In this document: positions 16,047 through 25,083 of the stretch, piece by piece
Position numbering within the stretch: position 1 is the stretch's first letter
How the letters are laid out: the number at the start of each line of letters is the position of its first letter
From: CAWBRT01 sp963832785
Lineage (GTDB): Bacteria > Acidobacteriota > Terriglobia > Terriglobales > Acidobacteriaceae
Assembly: GCA_963832785.1 (NCBI GenBank)
Contig: CAWHVF010000006.1
Coordinates: forward strand, 1 to 64,000
Direction of reading: 5' to 3'
DNA length: 64,000 nt
Notes under the pieces: generated by a model
The model's input: the letters and a program-made list of their open reading frames with translations, nothing else
Database searches by the model: none
Told to the model about the DNA's origin: nothing
Translations under genes and position numbers: made by a program

Positions 16047-17501
16047 TCAGTGCATGAGGCCGATAGCTTGCCAATAAGGGACGCTGACCATGAATCCGAC
16101 CAGGGCAACCACCGTATAGGCAGCCGAAAGCTTGATCATCTGGCGGTGCTCAACCATCTCGCCGCCAACCGCATAGAAAGCCAGCAGGTAAAACGAGTTT
16201 TGGAAGAAGAAGAACCAGATGTTGGAAGCCGCGAAAGATACGAAGGCAATGATCCATGGGTGCATGCCGTGAGTTACCACCAGCGGGCTCAGGACAATGG
16301 TAAATATAACCGCCGTAGCCAGCATGGATATGATGACCAGGCGGCACACCAGGACCGCCAGGACAAGGGCAATCACGAAGAGATAGCTGTTCGACAAAAA
16401 TGAAGCAACTATGGGTTGCAGTGCGTGTCCGAGCCACAAATTGATTTTCAAGGCTGCAAATACGGCGCCGATGTTCAGAATGCAGCCGACATAGACGATG
16501 GCGGCCCAGTCGATGCCTTTACGGAAATCCTCGCGGTTCATGACATTCAGGGCCAGCAATACGCATATGCTCAGGACAGCCACCTCGCCCGAGGAAATCT
16601 TGTGCAGGGACTCTGTCATCCACAGCAGCAGGGTGACAACCAGGACAACCGCGGTAATCTTCTCGTCGCGCCCCATCGGCCCCAGCCGCGCCAATTCGGC
16701 GGCAACAACATCCCTGGACAATCCCGCCTTCTGCGCCGGCTTATAGAGAAGATAGGTGACCGCGCCGGTGCCGATGAACGCCACCACCAGCCAGGGCAGG
16801 GCATAGATCAGCCACGAAGTCCAGGTGACGTTCTGGTATCCGGCCGGAAACAGTCCCAGGGTCGCATAGTTGGTAAACGATCCGCTGAGGAAGGCGGGCG
16901 AGCCCAGGACGCAAAAGCCGACAAACATCGCCCCGAAAAGACCGCCGGCCCCGTCGCTTTTGCGCTCGTACTTCAGCGAATCGCTGATCGCCAAGGCCAC
17001 CGGCGCGGCGATGGCTCCTCTGGCGTTGGCGCTCGGGATCAGGGGAGAGACAATGGTTCCGGCCCCCAGCAACCCGAGAGTCTGGCCGATGAAAGTCGGC
17101 GGGAACAATTTCAGCACGAACAGCGAAATACGCCGCAGAAGGCCGCACTTGGTGGCGGCCACGCCGAGACCGAAGGCGCCCACCATGATCCACCAACTGG
17201 AGGTGGAAAAACTCGCGAAAGCCTTGCCAAACGAGACCACCCTGATCATCGCCCAAAGGGTGCACATCACCAGGCCGGTGATGTACTCAGGGAAGACTTC
17301 CAGGATCCAGAAAGACACCGCCCAGACCAGAATTCCGGAAGCGCGCATGGCCGCTACCGTCAAGCCTTCAGGCGGCTGGTGAAAAGCAACATAGAAGCTG
17401 AGGGCGATACTGAGTATTGCCCCTGCCAGGGTTATCGACTTACGGAGGCGAGATTTTTCTGATTTAGGCGGCGCTTTGGCTACACTCGGCCCCTGGGACA
17501 T
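16047..17501 (-). CDS. DASS/SLC13-family carboxylate:sodium symporter
   Basis: The 484-residue membrane protein has about 11-12 helices. VSPLIPSANARGAIAAPVALAI is the first SNT-like substrate/sodium motif region, and the second half repeats the pattern near IISMLATAVIFTIVLSPL. These mark the divalent anion:Na+ symporters that import C4-dicarboxylates, citrate or related acids. AAAGGAGG about 7 nt before ATG 17501 fixes the start over the in-frame ATG at 17525. It lies 26 nt from the upstream FAD oxidoreductase and 45 nt from the downstream one, so all three are almost surely one transcript: import followed by flavin oxidation. Confidence 0.8.
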   Translation of the reverse strand: MSQGPSVAKAPPKSEKSRLRKSITLAGAILSIALSFYVAFHQPPEGLTVAAMRASGILVWAVSFWILEVFPEYITGLVMCTLWAMIRVVSFGKAFASFSTSSWWIMVGAFGLGVAATKCGLLRRISLFVLKLFPPTFIGQTLGLLGAGTIVSPLIPSANARGAIAAPVALAISDSLKYERKSDGAGGLFGAMFVGFCVLGSPAFLSGSFTNYATLGLFPAGYQNVTWTSWLIYALPWLVVAFIGTGAVTYLLYKPAQKAGLSRDVVAAELARLGPMGRDEKITAVVLVVTLLLWMTESLHKISSGEVAVLSICVLLALNVMNREDFRKGIDWAAIVYVGCILNIGAVFAALKINLWLGHALQPIVASFLSNSYLFVIALVLAVLVCRLVIISMLATAVIFTIVLSPLVVTHGMHPWIIAFVSFAASNIWFFFFQNSFYLLAFYAVGGEMVEHRQMIKLSAAYTVVALVGFMVSVPYWQAIGLMH

Positions 17502-17527
17502 TGGGAAACCTCCTTTGATACACAATG

Positions 17528-18892
17528 CTAGCGCGCGCCGGCGGCTTCTGCCGGAACGCCCAATACGACGCCGGCCGCGCGCAGTCTTTCCTGGACAAAC
17601 TCCACCGAAACCTTAGGCGTCGGCGCGTCGTGCCTGGCGCAATAGGCTGCCGCCACCCCGGCGGCATCGCCCGTCATGGCGCATGCCGGGAGGTTACGTG
17701 TGGACCCGAAGGCGGTGGTATCCACGGAAATGCAGCGGCCGGCCACAAACAGGCCCTCGACCTTCTCCGGGACGATGCAGCGCAAGGGAAGGGCATAGCC
17801 GGTGCCGACATTTTCCATAGTGGCCCGGACTCCGCCCGGTTCATGAATATCGACCGGCGAGTTGCACAGGCCGATGGCATCCTGGAAGCGGGCCCGGCCG
17901 CGAACGTCCGCCCCGGTGAGAACGTAGCGGCACTTGATCCGCCGCGTCTCGCGCACCCCGAGCTTGGGAGCAACCTCCAGGAACACCGCCTTCTCGAACC
18001 CCTTCACATAGCGCTTCAGAAACTCGAAGGCGCAGTAAGCCTGCTTCCTCACCTCAAACTCGGCCCGGCTGATGGTGCGGAAGTCGAGGGCGTTGCCGTG
18101 GACCCGGGTGACGTTCACAATTATCTCGCCGGGAATGACGCCGGCCTTCAGGCTCATGTGGTCCTTGGGCACGGTCCAGTTGAAGCCCTCTTTTTTCGCC
18201 TCCTGGATGCGCTTGGTGAAACCGGTGGTGAAGAACACCAGGATGTAGTCTTCGTTGCACTTTCCGTTTTCCGGGATTGTCAGCTCCCACATGTCGTCCA
18301 TGTGGGCCTTGCAGTCTTCAACCAGCGCGGGGATGTTGACGTTGAGCACGCGGAGATAGGAGGTAATCGGCTGGGTGAGCCCGTCGCGCTCCCTGCCGAG
18401 CATGAACTCGGCGCCGGCGAGCGCCGCCAGATCGCCATCTCCGGTGGCGTCCACGAAAACCTTGCCCAGGACGAGCTTTCTCCCGCTCTTGGTCTGCACC
18501 TCGACCGCGCGGAGCGTGCTGCCATCCTTGATGGCCTCGACCACCGGAGCATGCAGCAAGACCTCGACTCCAGCCTCCTCGATGGCCTCCATCATGACCC
18601 GCTCCATGGTCTGGGCGTCGAATGCCCCGGTGTAGGCGCCCCAGAACGACTCTCTCGGAACAGGGTCCGCGCCCTCGTAGGCGACGCAGCGATTCAGCAG
18701 CTCCCGGAAGCTCCCGCCGTTGATAACGCCGGTCGGCTTCGTCTGCCGGCCGCCGGTGACCAGGCCTCCGAGGAATCCGCTGGCTTCCAGCAGCATGGTC
18801 TTGGCCCCTTCACGGGCAGACCGCAGCGCCGCCACCACTCCGGCAATTCCGGCGCCGGCCACAACCACGTCATAACTGCCGACTAATTCCAT
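17528..18892 (-). CDS. FAD-dependent oxidoreductase (PF12831-type)
   Basis: The 454-residue protein is intact. It has the dinucleotide fold YDVVVAGAGIAGVVAAL at residues 7-23, GGLVTGGRQTKPTGVINGG, VDATGDGDLAALAGAEF and a C-terminal FVAGRCISVDTTAFGSTR motif. Start ATG 18892 has GAGGAGG about 6 nt upstream. The family includes glucose-inhibited-division-like and thiol/dehydrogenase-type flavoproteins of uncertain substrate. It is first in the operon with the DASS transporter and a paralogue; duplication around one transporter suggests two related substrates or a heteromeric enzyme. Cytosolic, no signal peptide. Confidence 0.8.
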   Translation of the reverse strand: MELVGSYDVVVAGAGIAGVVAALRSAREGAKTMLLEASGFLGGLVTGGRQTKPTGVINGGSFRELLNRCVAYEGADPVPRESFWGAYTGAFDAQTMERVMMEAIEEAGVEVLLHAPVVEAIKDGSTLRAVEVQTKSGRKLVLGKVFVDATGDGDLAALAGAEFMLGRERDGLTQPITSYLRVLNVNIPALVEDCKAHMDDMWELTIPENGKCNEDYILVFFTTGFTKRIQEAKKEGFNWTVPKDHMSLKAGVIPGEIIVNVTRVHGNALDFRTISRAEFEVRKQAYCAFEFLKRYVKGFEKAVFLEVAPKLGVRETRRIKCRYVLTGADVRGRARFQDAIGLCNSPVDIHEPGGVRATMENVGTGYALPLRCIVPEKVEGLFVAGRCISVDTTAFGSTRNLPACAMTGDAAGVAAAYCARHDAPTPKVSVEFVQERLRAAGVVLGVPAEAAGAR

Positions 18893-19439
18893 AACATCCT
18901 CCTCATATAACGGAGATAAGTTTGCCCGTTCCGCTCAGTAGTCGTTCCCGGAGCTGATCAAACGTTGGTCAGGTCTGGTGGCAGGAGCGGAACAAAATCT
19001 GGGGCTGGCAGGTCCCCCAATGTGCGCGCCTTCGTCGGATATGGGCGCCGCCCGATATCTACGCGCTTTTCGCTGATGTGGAGCTCTAATGCAGAACTAC
19101 AGTAGGTGTATCCCAACAGACGAACGTCATCCCGACCGGAGCAAAGCGGAGTGGAGGGATCTTGCGTTGCTTGACAAGACACAAGATTCCTCGACTCGCG
19201 ACGCAGCGTCGCTCGCTCGGAATGACGCCCATTTCTTGGCATACAGCAGCTCTGGTTCTGCTCTAGAAGCTATATATCATAATGAACCACGAATATAAAA
19301 TACGGGTCCCTACAGGGCTAAACCCCGTATTTCTATTGCCCCGGGACGGCGCGGCTGAACAGGCTGCGTCGATTCGCGAGATAGCTTTTAGCTCCCACAT
19401 TTGCCTAAATCAGGCGGATGTGGACGTTATCTTCTCACG
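18893..19439. other. Long intergenic gap holding MITE-like repeat copy 1
   Basis: This 547-bp stretch lies between two operons on the same strand. Apart from the repeat at 19105-19249 I see no gene. The part at 18893-19100 should contain the promoter of the FAD/DASS operon, but no clear motif stands out. Confidence 0.4.
19105..19249. repeat. MITE-like dispersed repeat, copy 1
   Basis: The ends are gtgtatccc on the left and ggcataca on the right, with inner arms acgtcatcccgaccg and ctcggaatgacgcc. The shared core cggagtggagggatct and the block ttcctcgactcgc occur again in the copy at 49543-49710 and, diverged, at 41697-41904. About 145 bp, non-coding, palindromic ends. Confidence 0.65.
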
Positions 19440-20750
19440 CTACTGCGTCACCGCCGCCTGCATGGCGGCGAAAAATTCGGCGCCGTTTTGCAAAACCGTT
19501 TCGTCCAGGTCAAAGCAGTTGCTGTGGTGGCCGCCGCCGATGGGCGTCCCCAGCAGCACTTCCATGGCCTTGCCACCGCGCTGCTGCACGGTTTGCATCA
19601 GCAGGCACATGTCTTCGGAGCCGTTGGTCGAGCAGACGGGCACAACCTCCTTTACCGAGGGCAGCGACTTGGCGATCCTGGTCCCGAGCTCGATCAACTC
19701 GGGCGAGTTGGTGGCGGCCACCGTGCTGGTTGCCGGCACCACCTCCAGTCCCAGGTCGTGCATCTTGGCCGCGCCTCGCAGCACATCCATTGAGCGGTCC
19801 ACCATGTACTGGTTGATTTCGTTGCTGACGCCGCGCGTTTCCATGCGGAAGTAAGCCTTTTCCGGAATGATGTTCCAGGTAGTGCCGGCCTGCATCACTC
19901 CCACGTTCACGCGCGAAGCTCCCGTGCCATGCCTGGAGATTGCATACAGGTTGGTGATGGCCACGCAGGCGCCGAGCAGGGCGTTGCGGCCCAGGTCGGG
20001 GCGGATGGCGGCGTGCGCCGCCCGGCCGGTGTAGGTCACCTCAAAGCGGTTCATGGCCAGCCAGTCGATCACGTTCAGCCCGATCTGACCGGTTTCCTTC
20101 AGCGTGATGCCGACATGGGCGCCGAACAGGTAGTCCACATCGTCGACCACGCCCATGGGAACCATGGTCGCCGCGCCTCCGAGGTTTTCCTCGTTCGGCT
20201 GAAAAATCAATTTAACCTTTCCCCGGATGGCGGCGCGGTTCTCGGCGAAGCAGCGCGCCAGCAGCAGGCCGAGCGCGGTGTGAGCGTCATGCCCGCACAT
20301 GTGCGCATAGCCTGGATTCTGGGAAGCGAATCCTTGAGCTGCGGGCCGGTGCGCGGGGTCGCCGGATTCGGTGATCTCCAGCGAATCGATGTCGAAGCGG
20401 AAGGCCACGGTCGGACCCGGCTGGCCGCCTTCAAGCACGGCGACCGCGCCGGTGAATCCGCCCCTGGCCGGGGCGATGAACTCCTCCTTGATGCCGGCCC
20501 GCAGCGCCCGCTGGTATTCGGCTTCGAGCGTCTGCTGGTCGGGAACAACCAGCCGCTTTTCCCCGGCGATGATCTCTTTCCCCAGCGATACCTTGTAGCC
20601 CCAGCTCGACAGCTTCTCCGCCACTAGCCCGGTGGAATAAAACTCCAGCCAGGCCGGCTGGGGATTGCGATGGAGCTGCCGCCGCCACTGCACCGCCTCG
20701 TCGAAGTGAGCTGCGATTCCCGCAGCCATGGTGCTTGTCGCTTGCGTCAT
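19440..20750 (-). CDS. M20-family amidohydrolase, AbgA-like
   Basis: The protein has 436 residues, the length of E. coli AbgA (p-aminobenzoyl-glutamate hydrolase subunit A), and similar motifs in order: WRRQLHRNPQPAWLEF, the AFRFDIDSLE metal strand, CGHDAHTALGL, QPNEENLGGA (bridging Glu pair), a long insert, SRVNVGVMQAGTTWN, and the closing IGGGHH. It should be a two-metal cytosolic peptidase-fold enzyme cleaving an N-acyl/aroyl amino acid. No abgB or abgT adjoins; instead an SSS symporter lies 84 nt upstream on the same strand. The exact substrate is inference. Confidence 0.8.
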   Translation of the reverse strand: MTQATSTMAAGIAAHFDEAVQWRRQLHRNPQPAWLEFYSTGLVAEKLSSWGYKVSLGKEIIAGEKRLVVPDQQTLEAEYQRALRAGIKEEFIAPARGGFTGAVAVLEGGQPGPTVAFRFDIDSLEITESGDPAHRPAAQGFASQNPGYAHMCGHDAHTALGLLLARCFAENRAAIRGKVKLIFQPNEENLGGAATMVPMGVVDDVDYLFGAHVGITLKETGQIGLNVIDWLAMNRFEVTYTGRAAHAAIRPDLGRNALLGACVAITNLYAISRHGTGASRVNVGVMQAGTTWNIIPEKAYFRMETRGVSNEINQYMVDRSMDVLRGAAKMHDLGLEVVPATSTVAATNSPELIELGTRIAKSLPSVKEVVPVCSTNGSEDMCLLMQTVQQRGGKAMEVLLGTPIGGGHHSNCFDLDETVLQNGAEFFAAMQAAVTQ

Positions 20751-20834
20751 GTCGATACCTGTTTCAGCTAAAACCTGCCGCTGCTCTGTGCGGGAGGGGC
20801 AGGCCTGACCAGCCTGTCCTCCCGCGCGGAATTC

Positions 20835-22328
20835 TTAAACCGCCGCAGATGTAGTCTCTTCGGCGAGAGCACGGGCTTTCTGTTCCATCCCGGCCGGCGT
20901 GCTGGTAGCCAGGCTGAGGACCAGGAACACCGTCATGTTGGCGACCAGCGCCACGAAACCGGCGTTGAGGTGAAGCCCCAGCACAGCGAGGGGATCAAGT
21001 TTGTTGAGAATTAGGTAGAACACCAGGAACTCGCCCACAATCAACCCGGCAAAAGACGCGATCTTGGTCGCCCTCTTCCAGAACACACCCAGGAAAATCA
21101 TGGGGAAGAACTGCGTCACGCCGGAGTAGCCGGTGAGCAGCAGGTTCACCAGCATATTCGGGAGATAGATGGCGCTCGCCAGTGCAACACCTGTAAGCAC
21201 GAGAACAACGATTTTGGCGAGCCTCGCCTGGGACTGCTGAGGTATTTCCTTGCCGGCCAGCTTGCAAACGATGTTGCGGGTGAAAATCATCGATGTGGAC
21301 AGGATGAGGTCGGCGGCCGGAATCATGCAGGCCAGCGCGCCGGCGCCGCCCACAACGCCCAATGTCCAACCGGGAAGTACCTGGCGAACGATGGTCATGA
21401 ACGCCATGTCGGGCACTTTCAGCATCGGAGTAAGCACCAGCAGAGCGGTAAACCCGATCAGTATCGGGAACAGCATGCAGATCTGGTAAAGCGGCAAAAA
21501 TACGGCATTGTGCCGCAGCACGTTCGGATTCTTGGCGCTGAAACTGTTGGCGTAGAAGTGGGGCCACATGTAAAAGCCGAGGGCGGTCAGCATCAGGGTG
21601 GACATCATCCAGCTCACATCCAGGGTCTTGGTGCCGCCCGGCAGCGTCAGGAAGCCGGGCTTGGCGGCATCCAGGGCCTGGAACATCCCGCCCACGCTGC
21701 CGAAGAAATGGATCGGCAGGTAGATGCCGAAAAAGGCCACCGCCAGAATCATGACTATGTCCTTTATCACGGCGGTGGCGGCAACTCCCTTGAGGCCGCT
21801 CAGGTAAACGAACGTGGCAACCATGGTGAAGGCGATGAGCATGGCCGGGACCCTGGTGATAATCCCATAGGAGCAGGTCTCGATGATCAAGCCAAGGCCG
21901 GTAAGCTGAAGCTGCAGATAGGGCACAAGAAAGGTGACGCCGACAAAGGCCGTCAGAATTCCCAGGTTGCGGCTCGCGTACATATGCTCGACCAGATCGG
22001 GTTGAGTCATCAGCCCGTGGCGCCGGCCCACGGGGGACATGGCCGGCAACAAATAGTAGCCAACCACGTAGGCGAGCGAGCAGTACCCCAATATATAGAA
22101 GGTCGGACCGCCGCGGGCGTACGCCCAGCCGCTGCCGCCGAGAAAAGCGAAAGCGGTGTAGATCTCACCCGCCAGGATGAACCAGTTCAGCCAGCGGCCA
22201 AAGTTGCGGCCACCTACGGCCCATTGTTCCAGGGTCATCTTCTGCTTCATGCCTGGAACCATGCCGACGATGGTGGCGCCGATGACGAAGAGAAAAATCA
22301 CCGCGAGAGCAATAGTTTGGTTTGTCAT
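20835..22328 (-). CDS. Sodium:solute symporter (SSS family)
   Basis: The 497-residue, 13-helix SSS protein resembles PanF-like members: a first helix ALAVIFLFVIGATIVGMVPG, WAVGGRNFGRWLNWFILAGEIYTAF, and the GYSGVTQFFPMIFLGVFWKRATK segment near TM10-12. It drives uptake of a small organic solute with sodium. ATG 22328 has AGGAGAAGGAT upstream. It lies 16 nt downstream of the DUF3311 gene; SSS plus DUF3311 pairs are a known arrangement. Position between two M20 hydrolases suggests it imports their amide or peptide-like substrate. Confidence 0.85.
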   Translation of the reverse strand: MTNQTIALAVIFLFVIGATIVGMVPGMKQKMTLEQWAVGGRNFGRWLNWFILAGEIYTAFAFLGGSGWAYARGGPTFYILGYCSLAYVVGYYLLPAMSPVGRRHGLMTQPDLVEHMYASRNLGILTAFVGVTFLVPYLQLQLTGLGLIIETCSYGIITRVPAMLIAFTMVATFVYLSGLKGVAATAVIKDIVMILAVAFFGIYLPIHFFGSVGGMFQALDAAKPGFLTLPGGTKTLDVSWMMSTLMLTALGFYMWPHFYANSFSAKNPNVLRHNAVFLPLYQICMLFPILIGFTALLVLTPMLKVPDMAFMTIVRQVLPGWTLGVVGGAGALACMIPAADLILSTSMIFTRNIVCKLAGKEIPQQSQARLAKIVVLVLTGVALASAIYLPNMLVNLLLTGYSGVTQFFPMIFLGVFWKRATKIASFAGLIVGEFLVFYLILNKLDPLAVLGLHLNAGFVALVANMTVFLVLSLATSTPAGMEQKARALAEETTSAAV

Positions 22329-22344
22329 AGTCGCGATCCTTCTC

Positions 22345-22545
22345 CTACTTAGAGCCGCCGTTATGCTTGGAATCGATCTTGTAGAGGATGGAAAGGCAAA
22401 TGAAAGTCACGGGTATGCCAAGCACCAGCCAGAAGGCCAGTAAAGGCAGGCCCATAAGAATCGGTCTGACCCGGTTGACGAACGGCATCATCCCCACGAT
22501 CCATATGAATGGAAGCAGGGTCAACACAACTCTCACTGAATTCAT
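22345..22545 (-). CDS. DUF3311-family small membrane protein
   Basis: The 66-residue protein has two transmembrane helices: RVVLTLLPFIWIVGMMPFVN and ILMGLPLLAFWLVLGIPVTFICLSILY, with a charged tail. This is the DUF3311 layout, a small partner often encoded before SSS symporters, perhaps a subunit. ATG 22545 has GAGGTGAG upstream inside the end of the YgeY-like gene, whose stop codon it overlaps (22542-22545). Tight overlap indicates translational coupling. Confidence 0.75.
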   Translation of the reverse strand: MNSVRVVLTLLPFIWIVGMMPFVNRVRPILMGLPLLAFWLVLGIPVTFICLSILYKIDSKHNGGSK

Positions 22546-23885
22546 AGTCTCACCTCAGTTGCCAGGCTATGCTTTTCTTCAAGCTGGAACGCGTCTTTGG
22601 GCAGCTCCATGATCTTCAAGTACCCGGCCGCGTATCCGGCAATGCTTTGTTCCATGTAATCTGTCCGTAGTTTCTCCAGCGGCGTATGGATCAGTTGTTC
22701 CTGAGCCGCCGAGTAGCCGATTGCCGGCTTGCCGTCTTCGGCGACCACCTTCGACAGGTCGGTGCCGAAGTACCAGTAACGATACCTGACCTCCTGGCCG
22801 ACAGCTTGCAACCCCGCGGCCATGGCGCGCACGAAGGGATGCTCTTTCGGGGTCTTCCAGGCCTTCTTCTTGTTCGCGATCTTGACCGACTTGCCGGTGT
22901 AGAACTTCTGCACCACCTCGGCAATTCGTACCTCTGCCTTGAACTGCGGATCTTCCTTGGATAACTCGTCGATGATGTCCTGGATTTCCTGGATGCAGCT
23001 TTCGGGAGTCTCGCCGGGCACGAACCTGCGATCAAAGTTCATCTCGCAGCGCTCGGGAACAATGCACAGCTCTCCGGGGCTGGCTTTGATTATCGTCAAA
23101 GCGATGCTGGATCTGCCCAAGTCCGGGTCCGACGGGAACTTGCCGGGCAGCTCGCTGGCGATCTTGTCGATCACTTTGCTAGCTTTGTAGACGGCATTGA
23201 TGCCAAGCCACGGCGCGCTCCCGTGACTGATCTTGCCGTGCACGGTGACCACCGGCTCGACCCGGCCGCGATGTCCCAGGGCGATATCCAGGGAGCTTGG
23301 CTCGCAGGAGATAACGCCATCGTAGTCCCAGCCCATTTTTCTGAAAGTGTCGTCGATCAACTGAATGGTGCCAACCTGGTCTCCCGGTTCTTCCAGGCAC
23401 ACCGCCGTGACCACGTACCTGCCCTTGATTGCAACCCCCTGCTTGCGCAGCTCCAGCAGAAGCTTGCCGGCGTAGATCACGCACGCCAGGGTGCCCTTTA
23501 CATCGCCGGCGCCGCGTCCGTGGAGCACCTCGACGCGCTCTTTCCTGCCGGCAGTCCGGTCGTCGACTTCGGCCACATCCACGGCCCCGCCGTAGGGATC
23601 GTAGCCTTCCCAAAGCGAGAGGTCTCCAGGGGGAACATGATCGAGATGACCGTTATAAAGAATGGTCGGGCCGGGTTGCTGGCCGTTGATGACACCGATG
23701 ACGTTTCCCCAGTCATCCCGAAAAACCTGGTCATAACCGATCGTTTGCATCTCAGCGAGGCAAGCGTCAGCCGCGCCCTTCTCTTGCCCTCCCGGGGAAG
23801 GGCAACGCACCAGGCGCTGGGCAAAGGCAACCGCTTGCGGCCGCAATTGAGTTGCAAGGCGAGTTACTTCTTCATAAAGCGCCAC
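22542..23885 (-). CDS. M20-family hydrolase, YgeY-like
   Basis: The protein has 447 residues. Metal and catalytic motifs: LYNGHLDHVPPGD, GAGDVKG (bridging Asp), CLEEPGDQ (catalytic and metal Glu), GRVEPVVTVHGKISHGSAPW (dimerisation-domain His), and YFGTDLS near the end. The match is to the YgeY family, M20 hydrolases linked in several bacteria to selenium-dependent purine or carbamoyl metabolism. GTG 23885 has AGGAGGG about 6 nt upstream, better than the in-frame start at 23957. It is first in an apparent operon with DUF3311, SSS and AbgA-like genes. No other selenium gene is in view, so the link is not supported here. Confidence 0.75.
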   Translation of the reverse strand: MALYEEVTRLATQLRPQAVAFAQRLVRCPSPGGQEKGAADACLAEMQTIGYDQVFRDDWGNVIGVINGQQPGPTILYNGHLDHVPPGDLSLWEGYDPYGGAVDVAEVDDRTAGRKERVEVLHGRGAGDVKGTLACVIYAGKLLLELRKQGVAIKGRYVVTAVCLEEPGDQVGTIQLIDDTFRKMGWDYDGVISCEPSSLDIALGHRGRVEPVVTVHGKISHGSAPWLGINAVYKASKVIDKIASELPGKFPSDPDLGRSSIALTIIKASPGELCIVPERCEMNFDRRFVPGETPESCIQEIQDIIDELSKEDPQFKAEVRIAEVVQKFYTGKSVKIANKKKAWKTPKEHPFVRAMAAGLQAVGQEVRYRYWYFGTDLSKVVAEDGKPAIGYSAAQEQLIHTPLEKLRTDYMEQSIAGYAAGYLKIMELPKDAFQLEEKHSLATEVRL

Positions 23886-24236
23886 TTTTTCCCTCCTCTC
23901 GCCTGAGCTTCGGCCTCCCGGGCCAAAAGAGGCTCCGGTAGCTTGTGACGGTAGCAAGGGTACGCGCGATTGCGGAATAGTAAACGCTCAAACGTGCTAA
24001 ATCAACGGTTTAGTTCATCAAGAAGTGCGCGGGCGCCGATAAAAGGGAGCGCCGGAGCCGGCGGGAACGGCATGAGAACAGAGCTGCGGGCCGCGACTAA
24101 GAGCTAACCCGCACCCGGTTGGAGAATCAAGCGGCCGGCACTACACTTGTCATGACTTCTCTGTCATAGACTGAGAGCTGCCGGAAGAGGGGTTTGGGAA
24201 ACGGCGTTTTTATTCCGGGAGGTGGAGAGAACGTTC
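23886..24236. other. Divergent intergenic region
   Basis: This 351-bp stretch lies between the leftward hydrolase operon and the rightward marC gene. It contains a short AT-rich patch around 23985-24010 that may carry a promoter; no gene or stable hairpin is evident. Confidence 0.3.
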
Positions 24237-24914
24237 ATGCTGCTGCCGCAAGCATCGCAGATTTCGTCTTTTTTCTCCTCTTTCGGAACGTTTTCGCTGG
24301 TGGCGTTCAGCTCGATCTTTTTTCTGGTCGATCCTTTTGCCGCGATTCCGGCTTTTCTGGCGATGACCGCCGGCCATGGCAGGTCTGCCCGCCGCCGGAT
24401 GGCGCGCCGTGCCGCCTGGACTTGCTTTTGCGTGCTGTCGCTGTTTGCCTTCACCGGCCGATTGATATTTCGCCTGTTCGGCATCACGCTGGCGGCCTTC
24501 GAAATAGCCGGCGGCCTGATTCTGTTGCTGATTGGAATCGAGATGCTGCAGGCGCGCCGCTCGGCCACCCAGGAGCACACCAGCGAAACCCAGGAAGGCG
24601 CCGCCAAAGAAGACATTGGCATCACGCCATTGGGCGTGCCGATGCTGGCCGGACCGGGCGCCATCTCAACGGTTATAGTGCTGACCGGGGCCTCGCCTCG
24701 CTGGTTCCACGTGACCGTGGTTTTCCTGGCAGTCGCGGTCACCTCCATTGCCTCGTACGTGATTTTGGCTGGCGCCGATCAGATTCGCCGCCGCCTGGGC
24801 GAGACCGGAATCAGAATCATGATGCGAATGATGGGCTTGCTGCTGATGGCTATCGCCGTGCAGTTTATCATCAACGGCTTGGCGCTGCTGGGGCTCGTTC
24901 CGAGCGCAGGATGA
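24237..24914 (+). CDS. MarC/UPF0056-family membrane protein
   Basis: The 225-residue protein has six helices. SIFFLVDPFAAIPAFLAMTAG is the conserved first repeat (the DP-xxxIP motif), FEIAGGLILLLIGIEML is helix 3, and ITPLGVPMLAGPGAISTVIVL is the second repeat motif; these define MarC. Function is unresolved in the family; the old link to multidrug resistance is not upheld. I prefer ATG 24237, preceded by GGAGAG at about 7 nt, over the GTG at 24222. Single gene, no operon. Confidence 0.8.
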   Translation: MLLPQASQISSFFSSFGTFSLVAFSSIFFLVDPFAAIPAFLAMTAGHGRSARRRMARRAAWTCFCVLSLFAFTGRLIFRLFGITLAAFEIAGGLILLLIGIEMLQARRSATQEHTSETQEGAAKEDIGITPLGVPMLAGPGAISTVIVLTGASPRWFHVTVVFLAVAVTSIASYVILAGADQIRRRLGETGIRIMMRMMGLLLMAIAVQFIINGLALLGLVPSAG

Positions 24915-24979
24915 GATAGGTGCTCTGTGCTCCCGATCAGTGCCGGCTGCGGACTAAGCAAAGGCTTTGGACAGTGTTC

Positions 24980-25026
24980 AAGAGCTTGTAGGCTCAATCT
25001 GGTTGATCTTGTTTTTAGTAGCCACC
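24980..25026. repeat. Partial copy of palindromic repeat family 2
   Basis: gagcttgtaggctcaatctg followed by ttgtttttagtagcc resembles the right half of the element at 32351-32468 (agcttgtaagctcaaccc ... tgtttttcagcagcc). It lies in the gap between two convergent genes. Confidence 0.4.
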
Positions 25027-25083
25027 CAGGGCCTGTTAACACTATCAGTTAACTGTTTCCGAGCTGTCATGCTCGAACACGCC

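Noticed and set aside
16416..17462. Long plus-strand frame opposite the DASS transporter
   Set aside because: Low-complexity Gln/Gly/Arg translation without motifs, opposite a certain membrane protein gene.
22542..23885. Selenium-dependent metabolism locus based on the YgeY-like protein
   Set aside because: No selenophosphate synthase, molybdenum hydroxylase or other typical partners are in the window, so only the family similarity is reported.
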